Below, in pieces: positions 32,955 to 42,031 of a DNA stretch of 64,000 nucleotides. This DNA comes from Paenochrobactrum glaciei. GTDB lineage: Bacteria > Pseudomonadota > Alphaproteobacteria > Rhizobiales > Rhizobiaceae. A model generated the notes under the pieces. That model worked only from the letters and a program-made list of their open reading frames with translations, did no database searches and was not told the origin of the DNA. Location of the stretch: positions 434,001 through 498,000 of the forward strand of contig NZ_BAAADE010000002.1 of assembly GCF_039522165.1 (NCBI RefSeq), read 5' to 3'. The number at the start of each line of letters is the position of its first letter. The first letter of the stretch is position 1. The position numbers and the translations under genes were made by a program.

Positions 32955-33338
32955 TCACTCGGCTAAAGGCGCATTATCGATGTCGGAGCTGTCTTCCGGC
33001 AGATCGAGAATAGGAGCGCCACAGCGGCGATACATAAAATCAGTAGCAAGGTCTTTAAGGCCATTGGCAAAGTGCCATTCGCGATGGGCAATTTCATCAA
33101 CGCCCATGCACCACTTGATCTCGTCTTGAGACAAGCCGTAATTGGTCTCGAGAAAGGAGAGGGCATAATCAATGCCTTCCTCACAGGCGTCGGTTTCACA
33201 AAAGCCGCCATCGCGCGCTAAGAGTTCAAGCGACTGTGTACCGAGCTTTTCCACATAAGGGCGGATCATAAAGGGGGCTGCACCTAAGACTGCAATGACA
33301 ACTAAACCGCCGATAATGATTTTGACAGGTCTTTGCAT
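32955..33338 (-). CDS. Small membrane-anchored or exported protein with conserved-looking cysteines, unknown
   Basis: Protein of 127 residues I do not recognise. An N-terminal hydrophobic segment (about 6-25, IIIGGLVVIAVLGAAPFMI) serves as signal or anchor. The remaining part is acidic and holds Cys in FCETDACEEG (about 47 and 52), KWCMG (about 76) and RRCGAP (about 106), so two disulphides are possible in the periplasm. It contains EWHFANG, with an acidic C-terminal tail. It stands alone between the bfr unit and the divergent MerR-type gene. No function is claimed. Confidence 0.7.
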   Translation of the reverse strand: MQRPVKIIIGGLVVIAVLGAAPFMIRPYVEKLGTQSLELLARDGGFCETDACEEGIDYALSFLETNYGLSQDEIKWCMGVDEIAHREWHFANGLKDLATDFMYRRCGAPILDLPEDSSDIDNAPLAE

Positions 33339-33569
33339 AGGGGCTCTTTCAAAGGCGGTGACGGATGAGGTGTGAAAGCTTTTACGGACAGAGACTAACG
33401 CTAGTTATTAAAAGTGTTCTTAACAGGGATGTGCGTTAAAACTGGTTGATCTTTTATTTTCAGGCGCATGATTTGTTGATTTTATTTGACTGATACGTAA
33501 AAGGAAGTTCTGCTGATTGTGAGCAATAAGTTTCGTCAGCTATTGTGATTTTGATAGGAAGGTCAAGGT

Positions 33570-33959
33570 TTGCATCGCGAATATTATACCATTACCGAAT
33601 TAACGCGTGAATTTGGTATTTCGACGCGAACCTTGCGTTTTTATGAAGATGAAGGCTTGCTGCAACCGGAACGACGAGGGCGCACCCGATTGTTTCGCCC
33701 TGCCGACCGGCATTTGCTGCGGCAGATTTTGCGTGGGAAGCGGCTTGGATTTTCAATTGCTGAAATCCGCGACATTATTCGTATGTATAGCGAGCCGCCA
33801 TCCGATATCGAGCAGCTGAAGTTGTTGGTCAGACATGTGAATGAAAAACGTGATGAACTGACGCAAAAGCGCCGTGATATTGAAGAAACGCTCAGCGAAT
33901 TGGAGCGGATTGAAGAAATCTGCATTGAGCGTATTGCGGAGCTTGGTGTTTCGACCTGA
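33570..33959 (+). CDS. MerR family transcriptional regulator
   Basis: DNA-binding regulator of 129 residues. The winged helix-turn-helix covers residues 7-75 (YTITELTREFGISTRTLRFY-EDEGLL), followed by a long coiled-coil dimerisation helix (about 80-125). No paired metal-binding cysteines are present (only one Cys near the C-terminus), so it is not a metal sensor of the MerR/CueR kind. The sequence resembles the LiuR-like group often linked with fatty-acid or branched-chain amino acid breakdown, but no such genes are adjacent. Start is TTG at 33570 with AGGAAGG upstream; it ends three bases before the convergent DUF1624 gene. Confidence 0.88.
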   Translation: MHREYYTITELTREFGISTRTLRFYEDEGLLQPERRGRTRLFRPADRHLLRQILRGKRLGFSIAEIRDIIRMYSEPPSDIEQLKLLVRHVNEKRDELTQKRRDIEETLSELERIEEICIERIAELGVST

Positions 33960-33961
33960 AA

Positions 33962-34921
33962 TTATTCAGACGCTGGCAGCATTTTGACCGAGCAGAGTTG
34001 TGCACTCTCCTGCAATGACTGGTTCAGTTCTTCCGTTATCGCGCCGTTATAAATCTGCTTGGCGATATTTTTGTTCTGAAGGTCATCGGTAACACAAGCG
34101 CAGAACTGCGCGCATAATTGCGGATCACCTTCCAGCGCGCAATTGGTCTGGCAAGCTTGCATAAAAGCGCGTTCCGGCCCTGCTGGCGGCACAATAAAAG
34201 TGATACCGTAAATGATTGCCATCAGCACAGGCTGGTGGATCAGATAAAAGGCCAGACTATGTTTTCCGATAAAGGTAAGCGGTTTGGCAATTTGTGCCTC
34301 TTTGGCAGAGCTTTGCAGCCACGCACTTAGATTAAAAGTCTGACACAGTTTGGCAAGTGCGATACCGGTGAGCACAGCGCTCAACCAAGGAAAGAGCGGC
34401 ACATAATCATTGGATAATGGTGTGATGGTGCCAAGGCCGATAAAGCCAAGCAACGGCGCGTTAAAGAAATCTGATCTGGCATAATCAGGTGCGATAAAGA
34501 TCAGCAAGGCAACGACCAGAATAAGCACTGCTGGCAAGCGCAAAAACAGCAAGCCCAGCACACTGGCCAATGCAATTTGATGCAAAATACCAAAAAAGAT
34601 AAATGAATCGGGTGATGTATAATATGTCAGGCCGGTGATTGCGGCTGCCGCAATGACAATCATTGCAAGGCGTTTGCCAAATGAGTGCCAGCGGATAGCT
34701 TTGCCATGCGCCAGATAAAGGCTGAAGCCGACGAGAATCAAAAAGCTGCTGGCAATCAGGCGGGCAAAGAGTTTCCAGCCGCCATGCGCTGTGGTGCCCG
34801 GATCCATATAGCCAAAGAATTCCAGATCCCAGCCGGTATGATAAATCGCCATTGCAATGAGGGCGAGGCCACGGGCAATATCAATACGGTTGAGGCGGGA
34901 GGAAGAAATATTGGCACTCAT
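33962..34921 (-). CDS. DUF1624 / HGSNAT-like membrane acyltransferase with Cys-rich tail
   Basis: Polytopic membrane protein of 319 residues with about eight hydrophobic segments. It belongs to the DUF1624 group related to heparan-alpha-glucosaminide N-acetyltransferase and the acyltransferase-3 type. Family features are RIDIARGLALIAMAIYH with a potential catalytic His near residue 20 and DLEFFGY nearby, and GKHSLAFYLIHQPVL near residue 225. After the last helix is a hydrophilic tail with cysteines at 257, 261, 270, 274, 276 and 310, arranged as CX3C-X8-CX3C. The start ATG at 34921 is chosen over an upstream TTG. The acceptor substrate is unknown. Confidence 0.8.
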   Translation of the reverse strand: MSANISSSRLNRIDIARGLALIAMAIYHTGWDLEFFGYMDPGTTAHGGWKLFARLIASSFLILVGFSLYLAHGKAIRWHSFGKRLAMIVIAAAAITGLTYYTSPDSFIFFGILHQIALASVLGLLFLRLPAVLILVVALLIFIAPDYARSDFFNAPLLGFIGLGTITPLSNDYVPLFPWLSAVLTGIALAKLCQTFNLSAWLQSSAKEAQIAKPLTFIGKHSLAFYLIHQPVLMAIIYGITFIVPPAGPERAFMQACQTNCALEGDPQLCAQFCACVTDDLQNKNIAKQIYNGAITEELNQSLQESAQLCSVKMLPASE

Positions 34922-35051
34922 GATCAAAAATGAACCGCCTTGGCAAGCTACAGGAAAAAAATCTGTTTATCCGTAGCACAACATGGAGTGGCAGATAAAG
35001 AGTGCGGTCTGTCTGTTGAGCTTTGCTGGTTGACACATTTATTGGCTGCAT

Positions 35052-35084
35052 AAAAAAGCCCCCGAACTGGTCGGGGGCTTTTTG
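35052..35084. terminator. Intrinsic terminator at the 3' end of gltA
   Basis: AAAAAGCCCCCGA pairs with TCGGGGGCTTTTT around a short loop, with T-runs on both strands. It sits ten bases beyond the gltA stop codon. Confidence 0.92.
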
Positions 35085-35093
35085 TTTTTAAAC

Positions 35094-36386
35094 TTATTTG
35101 CGTTTTGCAACAGGCACGTAATCGCGTTCTGCTGCACCAGTGTAAAGCTGGCGCGGACGACCGATTTTCTGCTGTGGATCTTCGATCATTTCTTTCCACT
35201 GTGCGACCCAGCCAACTGTACGGGCAAGAGCGAAAAGCACGGTGAACATTTCGGTCGGGAAGCCGAGAGCCTTCAGCGTAATACCGGAGTAGAAATCGAT
35301 ATTCGGGTAGAGCTTCTTCTCGATGAAATATTCGTCGGTCAGAGCAATGCGTTCCAGTTCCATCGCTACGTCGAGCAACGGATCATCTTTGATGCCAAGC
35401 TCTGCCAGCACTTCATGCGTGGTTTTCTGCATGATTTTAGCGCGTGGATCGTAGTTTTTGTAAACGCGGTGACCAAAGCCCATCAGACGGAACGGATCGT
35501 TCTTGTCTTTTGCTTTCGCAATATATTCAGGGATACGGTCAACAGTGCCGATTTCAGCAAGCATGTTCAGTGCTGCTTCGTTGGCGCCGCCATGTGCAGG
35601 ACCCCAGAGACAGGCTACACCAGCTGCGATACATGCAAACGGGTTGGCACCTGAAGAACCGGCCAGACGCACTGTCGAGGTCGATGCGTTCTGTTCGTGA
35701 TCGGCATGCAGGATGAAAATACGATCCATTGCACGGGCAAGCACAGGGTTAACCTTGTAATCTTCACAAGGAACCGCAAAGCACATGTGCAGGAAGTTTG
35801 AAGCAAAATCGAGATCGTTTTTCGGATAAACGAATGGCTGACCGATGTGGTATTTATAAGCCATTGCAGCCAGTGTCGGCATTTTTGCGATCAGGCGGAT
35901 GGAAGCAACCATGCGCTGATGTGGGTCGGTAATGTCTGTTGAGTCGTGGTAGAAGGCGGACATTGCGCCGACGCAACCGACCATTACGGCCATTGGGTGG
36001 GCATCACGGCGGAAGCCGGTGAAGAAGCGTGTCATCTGCTCATGGAGCATTGTGTGACGGGTAACACGGTAGTCAAAATCGGCTTTTTGTGCCTGTGTCG
36101 GCAGTTCGCCGTAAAGAAGAAGGTAGCAGGTTTCTAAGAAGTCGCCGTTTTCGGCTAATTGATCAATCGGATAGCCCCGATAGAGAAGAACGCCTTCATC
36201 ACCATCAATATAGGTGATTTTGGATTCACATGATGCGGTAGAAGTAAAGCCCGGATCGTATGTGAAGGAATTTGCATTCTTATATAACGGACCGATATCG
36301 ACAACATTTGGACCAACGGTGCCCGCTCGCACCGGCAGCTCAAAGGTTTTTCCGTCGAGGGTAAAACTAGCTGTCTTGTCAGACAT
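35094..36386 (-). CDS. gltA: Citrate synthase
   Basis: Type II (hexameric class) citrate synthase, 430 residues, condensing acetyl-CoA and oxaloacetate. The N-terminal beta domain is present (FTLDGKTFELPVRAGT), followed by YRGYPIDQLAENGDFLETCYLL. Catalytic residues are in WGPAHGGANEAAL (His), GFGHRVYKNYDPR (His) and DFYSGI (Asp). ATG at 36386 has AAAGGAA seven bases upstream; a reading 28 codons longer lacks family similarity. In Brucellaceae it follows the lpx block, and here bfr-bfd, MerR and DUF1624 genes separate them. Confidence 0.98.
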   Translation of the reverse strand: MSDKTASFTLDGKTFELPVRAGTVGPNVVDIGPLYKNANSFTYDPGFTSTASCESKITYIDGDEGVLLYRGYPIDQLAENGDFLETCYLLLYGELPTQAQKADFDYRVTRHTMLHEQMTRFFTGFRRDAHPMAVMVGCVGAMSAFYHDSTDITDPHQRMVASIRLIAKMPTLAAMAYKYHIGQPFVYPKNDLDFASNFLHMCFAVPCEDYKVNPVLARAMDRIFILHADHEQNASTSTVRLAGSSGANPFACIAAGVACLWGPAHGGANEAALNMLAEIGTVDRIPEYIAKAKDKNDPFRLMGFGHRVYKNYDPRAKIMQKTTHEVLAELGIKDDPLLDVAMELERIALTDEYFIEKKLYPNIDFYSGITLKALGFPTEMFTVLFALARTVGWVAQWKEMIEDPQQKIGRPRQLYTGAAERDYVPVAKRK

Positions 36387-36500
36387 CGGTATTCCTTTCA
36401 TGTCCACTATTGCTTTTGCGCCGCTTGGGTACGGCAAGTATTCAAGCAGATTTAGTGCATGTTTGTCCAATTATCACTTAGTCTGCCGTGTGAATAACTG

Positions 36501-36577
36501 GCCGCCAAACTATCCCAAAGTACCAATGTTGCAATGCTAAAAAGCTACAACTTCAGCAAGTTTTCGTGTTTGGCGGC
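36501..36577. repeat. Ten-base inverted repeat downstream of gltX
   Basis: GCCGCCAAAC (36501-36510) and GTTTGGCGGC (36568-36577) form perfect arms 57 bases apart, between the gltX stop and the gltA promoter. On the minus strand this is a long stem-loop just after gltX, but without a T-run directly behind it. Confidence 0.5.
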
Positions 36578-36590
36578 AAATTTTTAAAAC

Positions 36591-38012
36591 TTAAACGATT
36601 TGATCGCGAATTCGGCCCAATGCTTCTTCGCGTCCAAGCACTTCCAGCACATCAAAAACGCCTGGCGATGTGGATTTACCCACTAAAGCTGCACGTAAAG
36701 GTTGTGCAACCTTGCCAAGTTTGAGGTTTTTTTCTTCTGCAAATGCGCGTGCAGTAGAATCAAGTGCTGCGGCAGTCCACTCAGTTGTTGCTTCCAGTGC
36801 CGGCAAAACATCTTTAAGAAGAGCGCGGCCTTCATCATTAAGAATGGTTGCGGCTTTTTCATCCAGTGTGAGCGGACGCTGTGCAAACAAGAATTGTGCG
36901 CCATCCATCAGCTCAACCAATGTCTTGGCGCGATCTTTCAGACCCGGCATGGCCGCCAAAAGCTGTGCACGTTTTGTGTCATCGAGAGCGGCAAGCATTG
37001 CTTCGCCACCTTCAAAATAACCGAGTGTGTCGATCAGCGTGTTGGCCAGCTCTTCGCTGTCGCGTGCACGGATATATTGGCCGTTGATGGCTTCCAGTTT
37101 CTGGAAGTCAAAGCGTGCTGCACCTTTATTGATGTCGACAATGTCAAACCATTCGATCATCTGTGCAATCGACATGATTTCATCGTCGCCATGGCTCCAG
37201 CCAAGACGGGCAAGATAATTGCAAAGCGCATCCGGCAGATAGCCCATGGCGCGGTAAGCATCGACACCCAAAGCACCATGACGCTTGGAAAGCTTCGCAC
37301 CATCGGCACCATGAATGAGCGGAATATGGGACATGGACGGAACGTCCCAGCCCATTGCATTATAAATGACAGTCTGGCGTGCCGCATTGGTGAGGTGATC
37401 ATCACCACGGATGATGTGGGTGACGCCCATATCATGGTCATCAACAACAACAGCGTGCATATAGGTTGGTGTGCCGTCCGAACGCAGAATAATGAAATCA
37501 TCCAGATCTTTGTTTGGGAAGCGCACTTCGCCCTGAACCGCATCATCAACGAGGGTTTCGCCGGTTTGCGGTGCTTTAATACGGATAACCGGTTTTACGC
37601 CTTCAGGCGCTTCATCGGCAGAGCGATCTCTCCAGCGGCCGTCATAACGTGGCGGACGACCTTCTGAACGCGCCAGTTCGCGCATCGCATCCAGTTCTTC
37701 CGGCGTGGCATAGCAATAATAAGCCTTGTCGTTGGCAACCAGCTCTTCTGCGACTTCACGGTGACGCGGGGCACGTTCAAACTGGGAAATGGCTTCGCCT
37801 TCCCATGTCAGACCGAGCCATGTCAGACCGTCCAGAATGGCGGCTGTGGCGGCATCGGTTGAACGCTCACGGTCGGTGTCTTCAATACGCAGCAGCATCT
37901 TGCCGCCACGGTTTTTGGCATAGAGCCAGTTGAAGAGTGCAGTGCGTGCACCGCCGATATGCAAATAACCGGTAGGGGATGGTGCAAAGCGGGTAATAAC
38001 AGGCTTGGACAT
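36591..38012 (-). CDS. gltX: Glutamate--tRNA ligase
   Basis: Class I aminoacyl-tRNA synthetase, 473 residues. The HIGH-type motif reads YLHIGGARTALFNWL near residue 16 and the KMSKS-type motif reads AKLSKRHG near residue 240. Other family segments are RIEDTDRERS and HIIRGDDHLTNAARQ. The C-terminal anticodon-binding part is complete, ending in ALGRIRDQIV. ATG at 38012 has GGAG about six bases upstream. Alphaproteobacteria often have two GltX paralogues, and this may be the one that also charges tRNA-Gln; that cannot be told here. Confidence 0.97.
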   Translation of the reverse strand: MSKPVITRFAPSPTGYLHIGGARTALFNWLYAKNRGGKMLLRIEDTDRERSTDAATAAILDGLTWLGLTWEGEAISQFERAPRHREVAEELVANDKAYYCYATPEELDAMRELARSEGRPPRYDGRWRDRSADEAPEGVKPVIRIKAPQTGETLVDDAVQGEVRFPNKDLDDFIILRSDGTPTYMHAVVVDDHDMGVTHIIRGDDHLTNAARQTVIYNAMGWDVPSMSHIPLIHGADGAKLSKRHGALGVDAYRAMGYLPDALCNYLARLGWSHGDDEIMSIAQMIEWFDIVDINKGAARFDFQKLEAINGQYIRARDSEELANTLIDTLGYFEGGEAMLAALDDTKRAQLLAAMPGLKDRAKTLVELMDGAQFLFAQRPLTLDEKAATILNDEGRALLKDVLPALEATTEWTAAALDSTARAFAEEKNLKLGKVAQPLRAALVGKSTSPGVFDVLEVLGREEALGRIRDQIV

Positions 38013-38472
38013 GACAGCTCCGCTGTAATTTTTTATCAACAAATAGCACAATGACGGGCAATTTGCTGCATGGTAATTATATTTCTTGTAAAACTCAGAT
38101 CCAGATTTCAGCGCTGGTCAAAGCGCATATCAGAATAGGACTTCGGTTTTTTATAAAGCTCATGTAGCATAGGCAGCATCGTGTGCAAGTGTGCCGGTCA
38201 AGTTTTTATAAAAGAGTGCGTTACATGGTGGGGGCTGTGTATGGGGAGTAGGGGGACTGAGCCGGGGGGCGAATACTGATCAAGATAGGGCGATTACGCC
38301 AGATATTGATGAACGTGCGCTGTTAAAAGAGCTGTACGGAAACCCGTCTTATTCGCCTTTTTTACCTGACCCTGCAATTTACAATCATCCGCTTGAAACG
38401 CCACAGGCTGAGCCGTTTGAAACTCATACTGAAACCGGATTTCAGGCACGCATACAAACCTATCTTATTCAA

Positions 38473-40938
38473 TTGCAATTGGCGTTGCAGGCCGAGCGCG
38501 AACGGGGCACCGGTTTTTTACTGCTGCCGGTTAGCGCCGGTGCCGGTGTCATTACCTATTTTACCAGAGCGCAGGAAACCGGCTGGCTACCGCTGCTCTT
38601 GGCCTTATGTCTTCTGGGCGTCGTGCGCTGGTGGCTGCGAGAGCGCTATTACTGGTCGTCAATTGTTCTGCTGGCGATCTTTTTTCAACTTGGAATGCTT
38701 GGCGGCAAGTTTGAAACATGGCGTTATTCTACGGCTATGGTCGGCTCCGATGTTACAACACGGCTCACTGGACGCGTTGTCGGTTTGGAAGCGCAATATA
38801 GCGGCGGCTGGCGGTTGACGATTGATGTATTGTCGACGCAGCGACCCGTTTTGCGCTATGCGCCTGAGCGGTTGCGTATGACAGCCCGTGATATTCCGGC
38901 GCAAACCGAAATAGGTTCAACACTCACCGGTCTGGTGCGGTTGCGTCCGCATTCAGGGCCGGTCAGACCTGGCAATTATGATTTTGCTTTTAATGGCTTT
39001 TTTAAAGGCAATGGCGGTAATGGTTTTTATCTCGGCACCCCATCCTTGGCGGAAAGCAGCAGCATTGATGGGGTGGAGGCAGCCTTATCTTATGCGATTG
39101 CCACACTCAGACATATTGTCGGCAGTCGTGTCACCAGTGTGGTGAGCGGGGAGGACGGGGCAATTGCAGCCGCACTCATTTCGGGGCAGCGCGATGGTAT
39201 AAGCGAACACACGAATGAGGCACTGCGCAATTCCGGTCTTGCGCATGTATTGTCGATTTCGGGTCTTCATCTGGCTTTGGCCGCAGGGGTGGTGATTATC
39301 GGCTTTCGCATGATCGCCAGCCTGTTTCCTTCCTTTGCGGCACGTCATCCAATTAAAAAATATGCTGCTACGGCTGCTTTGTTCAGCTCTGCTTTTTATT
39401 TGGCGCTTTCGGGAGCCGATGTGGCAGCGCAGCGCAGTTTTGTAATGATTATGGTGATGCTGGTCGCATTACTGTTTGACCGTGCCGCACTCAGTATCCG
39501 CAATCTGGCAATTGCTGCGTTGATTGCTTTCATCAGTGCGCCGCATGAAGTATTGGGGCCAAGTTTTCAAATGTCATTTTCGGCAACCGCCGGATTGATT
39601 GCAGCTTTTGCATGGTGGAGTGATCGAAATTCGACACTTTACAATCAGGGAAAACGCCAGAAACGCAAACAAGCTTCACGGATTAAAAAATGGCTGGTAC
39701 CGGTTGTAGCAACGGCTGCCACCTCTATCGTTGCAGGTGTGGCAAGCGGCATATATTCAGCCTATCATTTTAATAATACAGCGCCTTTTGGCTTGCTTGG
39801 CAATGTGCTTTCGATGCCGGTTATTTCGATCATCATCATGCCATTTGCAGTTTTAAGCCTGTTGTTGATGCCGTTGCAGCTGGATTGGTTGCCATTGCAG
39901 ATCATGGGGCTTGGTGTTTGGGCGATGCGCCAGATTGCCGAATTTGTTTCTTCCATCGCACCAGCAGGCAATCCGGGTATTATTTCATCCGGCGCGATTT
40001 TAAGCTGGACCATCGGGCTGGTGATTGCGGTAATTTGTACAACACGTCTACGTGCCGTTTCGCTCATTTTCGTGCTGGCTGGTTTTGTATTTTATTATAG
40101 TGAAACTGACCCTGATATTATCATTGCTGAAGATGCAAAACTGTTAGCCGTGCGTCTTGCCGATGGCTCCTTGGCAGTGAACCGCCCGCGTTCATCAAAA
40201 TTCACCATTCAAAACTGGGCAAAAGCCTATGATGCTCATGCCATTGTGCCGCCGGTGATCGCTGGTTCGAAGAAGAATGGCATTTATCGTGAGGATGCAT
40301 TTTATTGTGAGGATAAAGTCTGCTCAATCACGCTGAAAGACGGGCGTATGCTTAGTTATACCGATGAACCGGCAGCGGTGGAATTTGCCTGTAATATCGG
40401 CGATGTGGTGGTGTTAGCTGTTGCGGGTAAAGAGCTTAAATGTCCGACTGATGGCAAGCTTATTGTGACACGGCGTGATTTAGCGTTGAAAGGCTCTTTG
40501 GAAGTAAGGCTTGGTTCACAAAGTGCCGGTTCACACACGATACGAAAATCAATCTCTGCAGGACAGTCTGTTACGCCGGTTTTTGAGCCAGCCTATGAAC
40601 GGGGCTTCGATCCCGATAATGAATTTTTAGAAGATGATGTCGAGGTGGCACTGACAGATATAAGCAAAGACATGAAAGCGCTTGAAAATGCACATAGTGC
40701 TGCTGATGCCAGTAATACGCTAATCTCGGCCACCGATGCTGGTAATGCGCTAATCTCGGTCACGGTGCCAGCTAGTATGGCAGATGCTGCAAGATCGCTG
40801 CACTATAATGACCGGCTGATATATTCAGTTGGCGAGCCACAACGCCCTTGGCATCTCTATCGCCTCTATTCGCGTGCTGCGCGTGGCCTTGCTGATTATG
40901 TGGCACCTAAAAAAGCAAAAACTGCACAAAAACCTTAG
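38473..40938 (+). CDS. comEC: ComEC/Rec2-family competence membrane protein, start unresolved
   Basis: Large membrane protein of the ComEC family, which forms the inner-membrane DNA uptake channel in transformable bacteria. It has an N-terminal OB-fold-like part (DUF4131), then the competence core with EDGAIAAALISGQRDGI, NSGLAHVLSISGLHLALAAG and LALSGADVAAQRSFVM. The C-terminal region lacks a recognisable metallo-beta-lactamase HXHXDH motif. Only TTG at 38473 is a standard start in frame, but the frame stays open and looks coding back to 38212 (for example DERALLKELYGNPSYSPF). An ATG at 38241 is one base out of frame across G-runs, so the true N-terminus is longer or the gene is frameshifted. 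Confidence 0.8.
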   Translation: MQLALQAERERGTGFLLLPVSAGAGVITYFTRAQETGWLPLLLALCLLGVVRWWLRERYYWSSIVLLAIFFQLGMLGGKFETWRYSTAMVGSDVTTRLTGRVVGLEAQYSGGWRLTIDVLSTQRPVLRYAPERLRMTARDIPAQTEIGSTLTGLVRLRPHSGPVRPGNYDFAFNGFFKGNGGNGFYLGTPSLAESSSIDGVEAALSYAIATLRHIVGSRVTSVVSGEDGAIAAALISGQRDGISEHTNEALRNSGLAHVLSISGLHLALAAGVVIIGFRMIASLFPSFAARHPIKKYAATAALFSSAFYLALSGADVAAQRSFVMIMVMLVALLFDRAALSIRNLAIAALIAFISAPHEVLGPSFQMSFSATAGLIAAFAWWSDRNSTLYNQGKRQKRKQASRIKKWLVPVVATAATSIVAGVASGIYSAYHFNNTAPFGLLGNVLSMPVISIIIMPFAVLSLLLMPLQLDWLPLQIMGLGVWAMRQIAEFVSSIAPAGNPGIISSGAILSWTIGLVIAVICTTRLRAVSLIFVLAGFVFYYSETDPDIIIAEDAKLLAVRLADGSLAVNRPRSSKFTIQNWAKAYDAHAIVPPVIAGSKKNGIYREDAFYCEDKVCSITLKDGRMLSYTDEPAAVEFACNIGDVVVLAVAGKELKCPTDGKLIVTRRDLALKGSLEVRLGSQSAGSHTIRKSISAGQSVTPVFEPAYERGFDPDNEFLEDDVEVALTDISKDMKALENAHSAADASNTLISATDAGNALISVTVPASMADAARSLHYNDRLIYSVGEPQRPWHLYRLYSRAARGLADYVAPKKAKTAQKP
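40705..40764 (+). repeat. 30-base tandem duplication inside comEC
   Basis: Units 40705-40734 and 40735-40764 are similar, with about five differences in 30 bases. They encode two copies of D-A-x-N-x-L-I-S-x-T in the hydrophilic C-terminal tail, in frame. Confidence 0.8.
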
Positions 40939-41161
40939 CAATAAGGGGGGGGACAGATAGCGCTAAGAACAATCATTTATCGTATGAATAAAAGGCGCAC
41001 ATTATTACCACATGCTTTGAATGAGGCTTTAAAAGCCCATGCAATTGGCGCTCATAATCTAGTTTTTGTAATGGAACAGCATCTATCTGTACTTCTCGCC
41101 AGCCAAAGAAAAATGATTGGTTGGCTGGCTCCGATATTCTCATCATGATTTGTTGGTCGGA

Positions 41162-41884
41162 TTAATAGCGGCGTATTAATCCGACCAGTTTGCCCTGAAC
41201 CTGTACGCGATCAGGGCCAAAAATTCTGGTTTCATAGGCAGGGTTAGCCGCTTCCAATGCAATGGATGCGCCTTTTCGGCGAAAACGCTTTAGCGTCGCT
41301 TCTTCATCATCCACCAGTGCCACAACAATTTCCCCCGGATTGGCGGTGTCGCCACGGCGGATCAATACTGTGTCGCCTTCAAAAATTCCGGCCTCGATCA
41401 TCGAGTCGCCTTTAACTTCCAGCGCATAATGCTCGCCTGAGCCGATCATATCCATCGGCAAGCTAATTGTGCGGGTCTGGTTTTGAATGGCAGAGATCGG
41501 CACACCGGCTGCAATACGCCCCATAACAGGCACGGAGATCGTGTCATTATTATCGGCTGCAATATTAACAGGAGCTGTTTCAGCTTTAGCAGGCGTAGCA
41601 GGTTTGCCCAAACTACCTTCAATCACGCTTGGCGAAAACTTTTTTTGGCTGTTTAGCCCCGGTGCAATAGAATCCGGCAGACGGATGACTTCCAATGCTC
41701 TGGCACGGTTTGGCAGTCGGCGGATAAACCCGCGTTCTTCCAATGCGGTGATCAGGCGATGGATACCTGATTTGGAGGCTAAATCCAGCGCGTCCTTCAT
41801 TTCATCAAACGAGGGAGGAATACCGACTTCCTTTAAACGCTCGTGAATGAAAAGGAGTAATTCATGCTGCTTGCGGGTCAACAT
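41162..41884 (-). CDS. lexA: LexA repressor
   Basis: SOS-response repressor and self-cleaving protease, 240 residues, the long alphaproteobacterial form. The winged-helix DNA-binding domain spans residues 1-65 (MLTRKQHELLLFIHERL). The cleavage site is Ala126-Gly127 in GRIAAGVPI. The catalytic dyad is Ser161 (in VKGDSMIEAGI) and Lys199 (in EATLKRF). Its promoter region has a GTTC-N7-GTTC SOS box at 41946-41960, so it regulates itself. It is divergent to ssb and 223 bases downstream of comEC (convergent). The comEC-lexA spacer contains an eight-base G-run at 40945-40952. Confidence 0.97.
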   Translation of the reverse strand: MLTRKQHELLLFIHERLKEVGIPPSFDEMKDALDLASKSGIHRLITALEERGFIRRLPNRARALEVIRLPDSIAPGLNSQKKFSPSVIEGSLGKPATPAKAETAPVNIAADNNDTISVPVMGRIAAGVPISAIQNQTRTISLPMDMIGSGEHYALEVKGDSMIEAGIFEGDTVLIRRGDTANPGEIVVALVDDEEATLKRFRRKGASIALEAANPAYETRIFGPDRVQVQGKLVGLIRRY

Positions 41885-41945
41885 ACGCTAAAGCCCCCAG
41901 AGTTAAGAATCAATTTAAAAAACAAATGCAGAACAAACACTATCT

Positions 41946-41960
41946 GTTCCAGTCTTGTTC
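41946..41960. promoter_or_regulatory. LexA/SOS box upstream of lexA
   Basis: GTTC-CAGTCTT-GTTC is a direct repeat with a seven-base spacer, the known alphaproteobacterial SOS box. It lies 62 bases before the lexA start codon. Confidence 0.8.
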
Positions 41961-42031
41961 TGCAAGTGTCTCGCTATATTATTTTATTGAAGTAAATATT
42001 GTGTGCTTGCGGAACGATAAAATTTGGTTTA

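Noticed and set aside
40945..40952. Eight-base G-run after comEC as a phase-variation tract
   Set aside because: It lies behind the comEC stop and outside any coding region or evident promoter, so I see no way for it to switch a gene.
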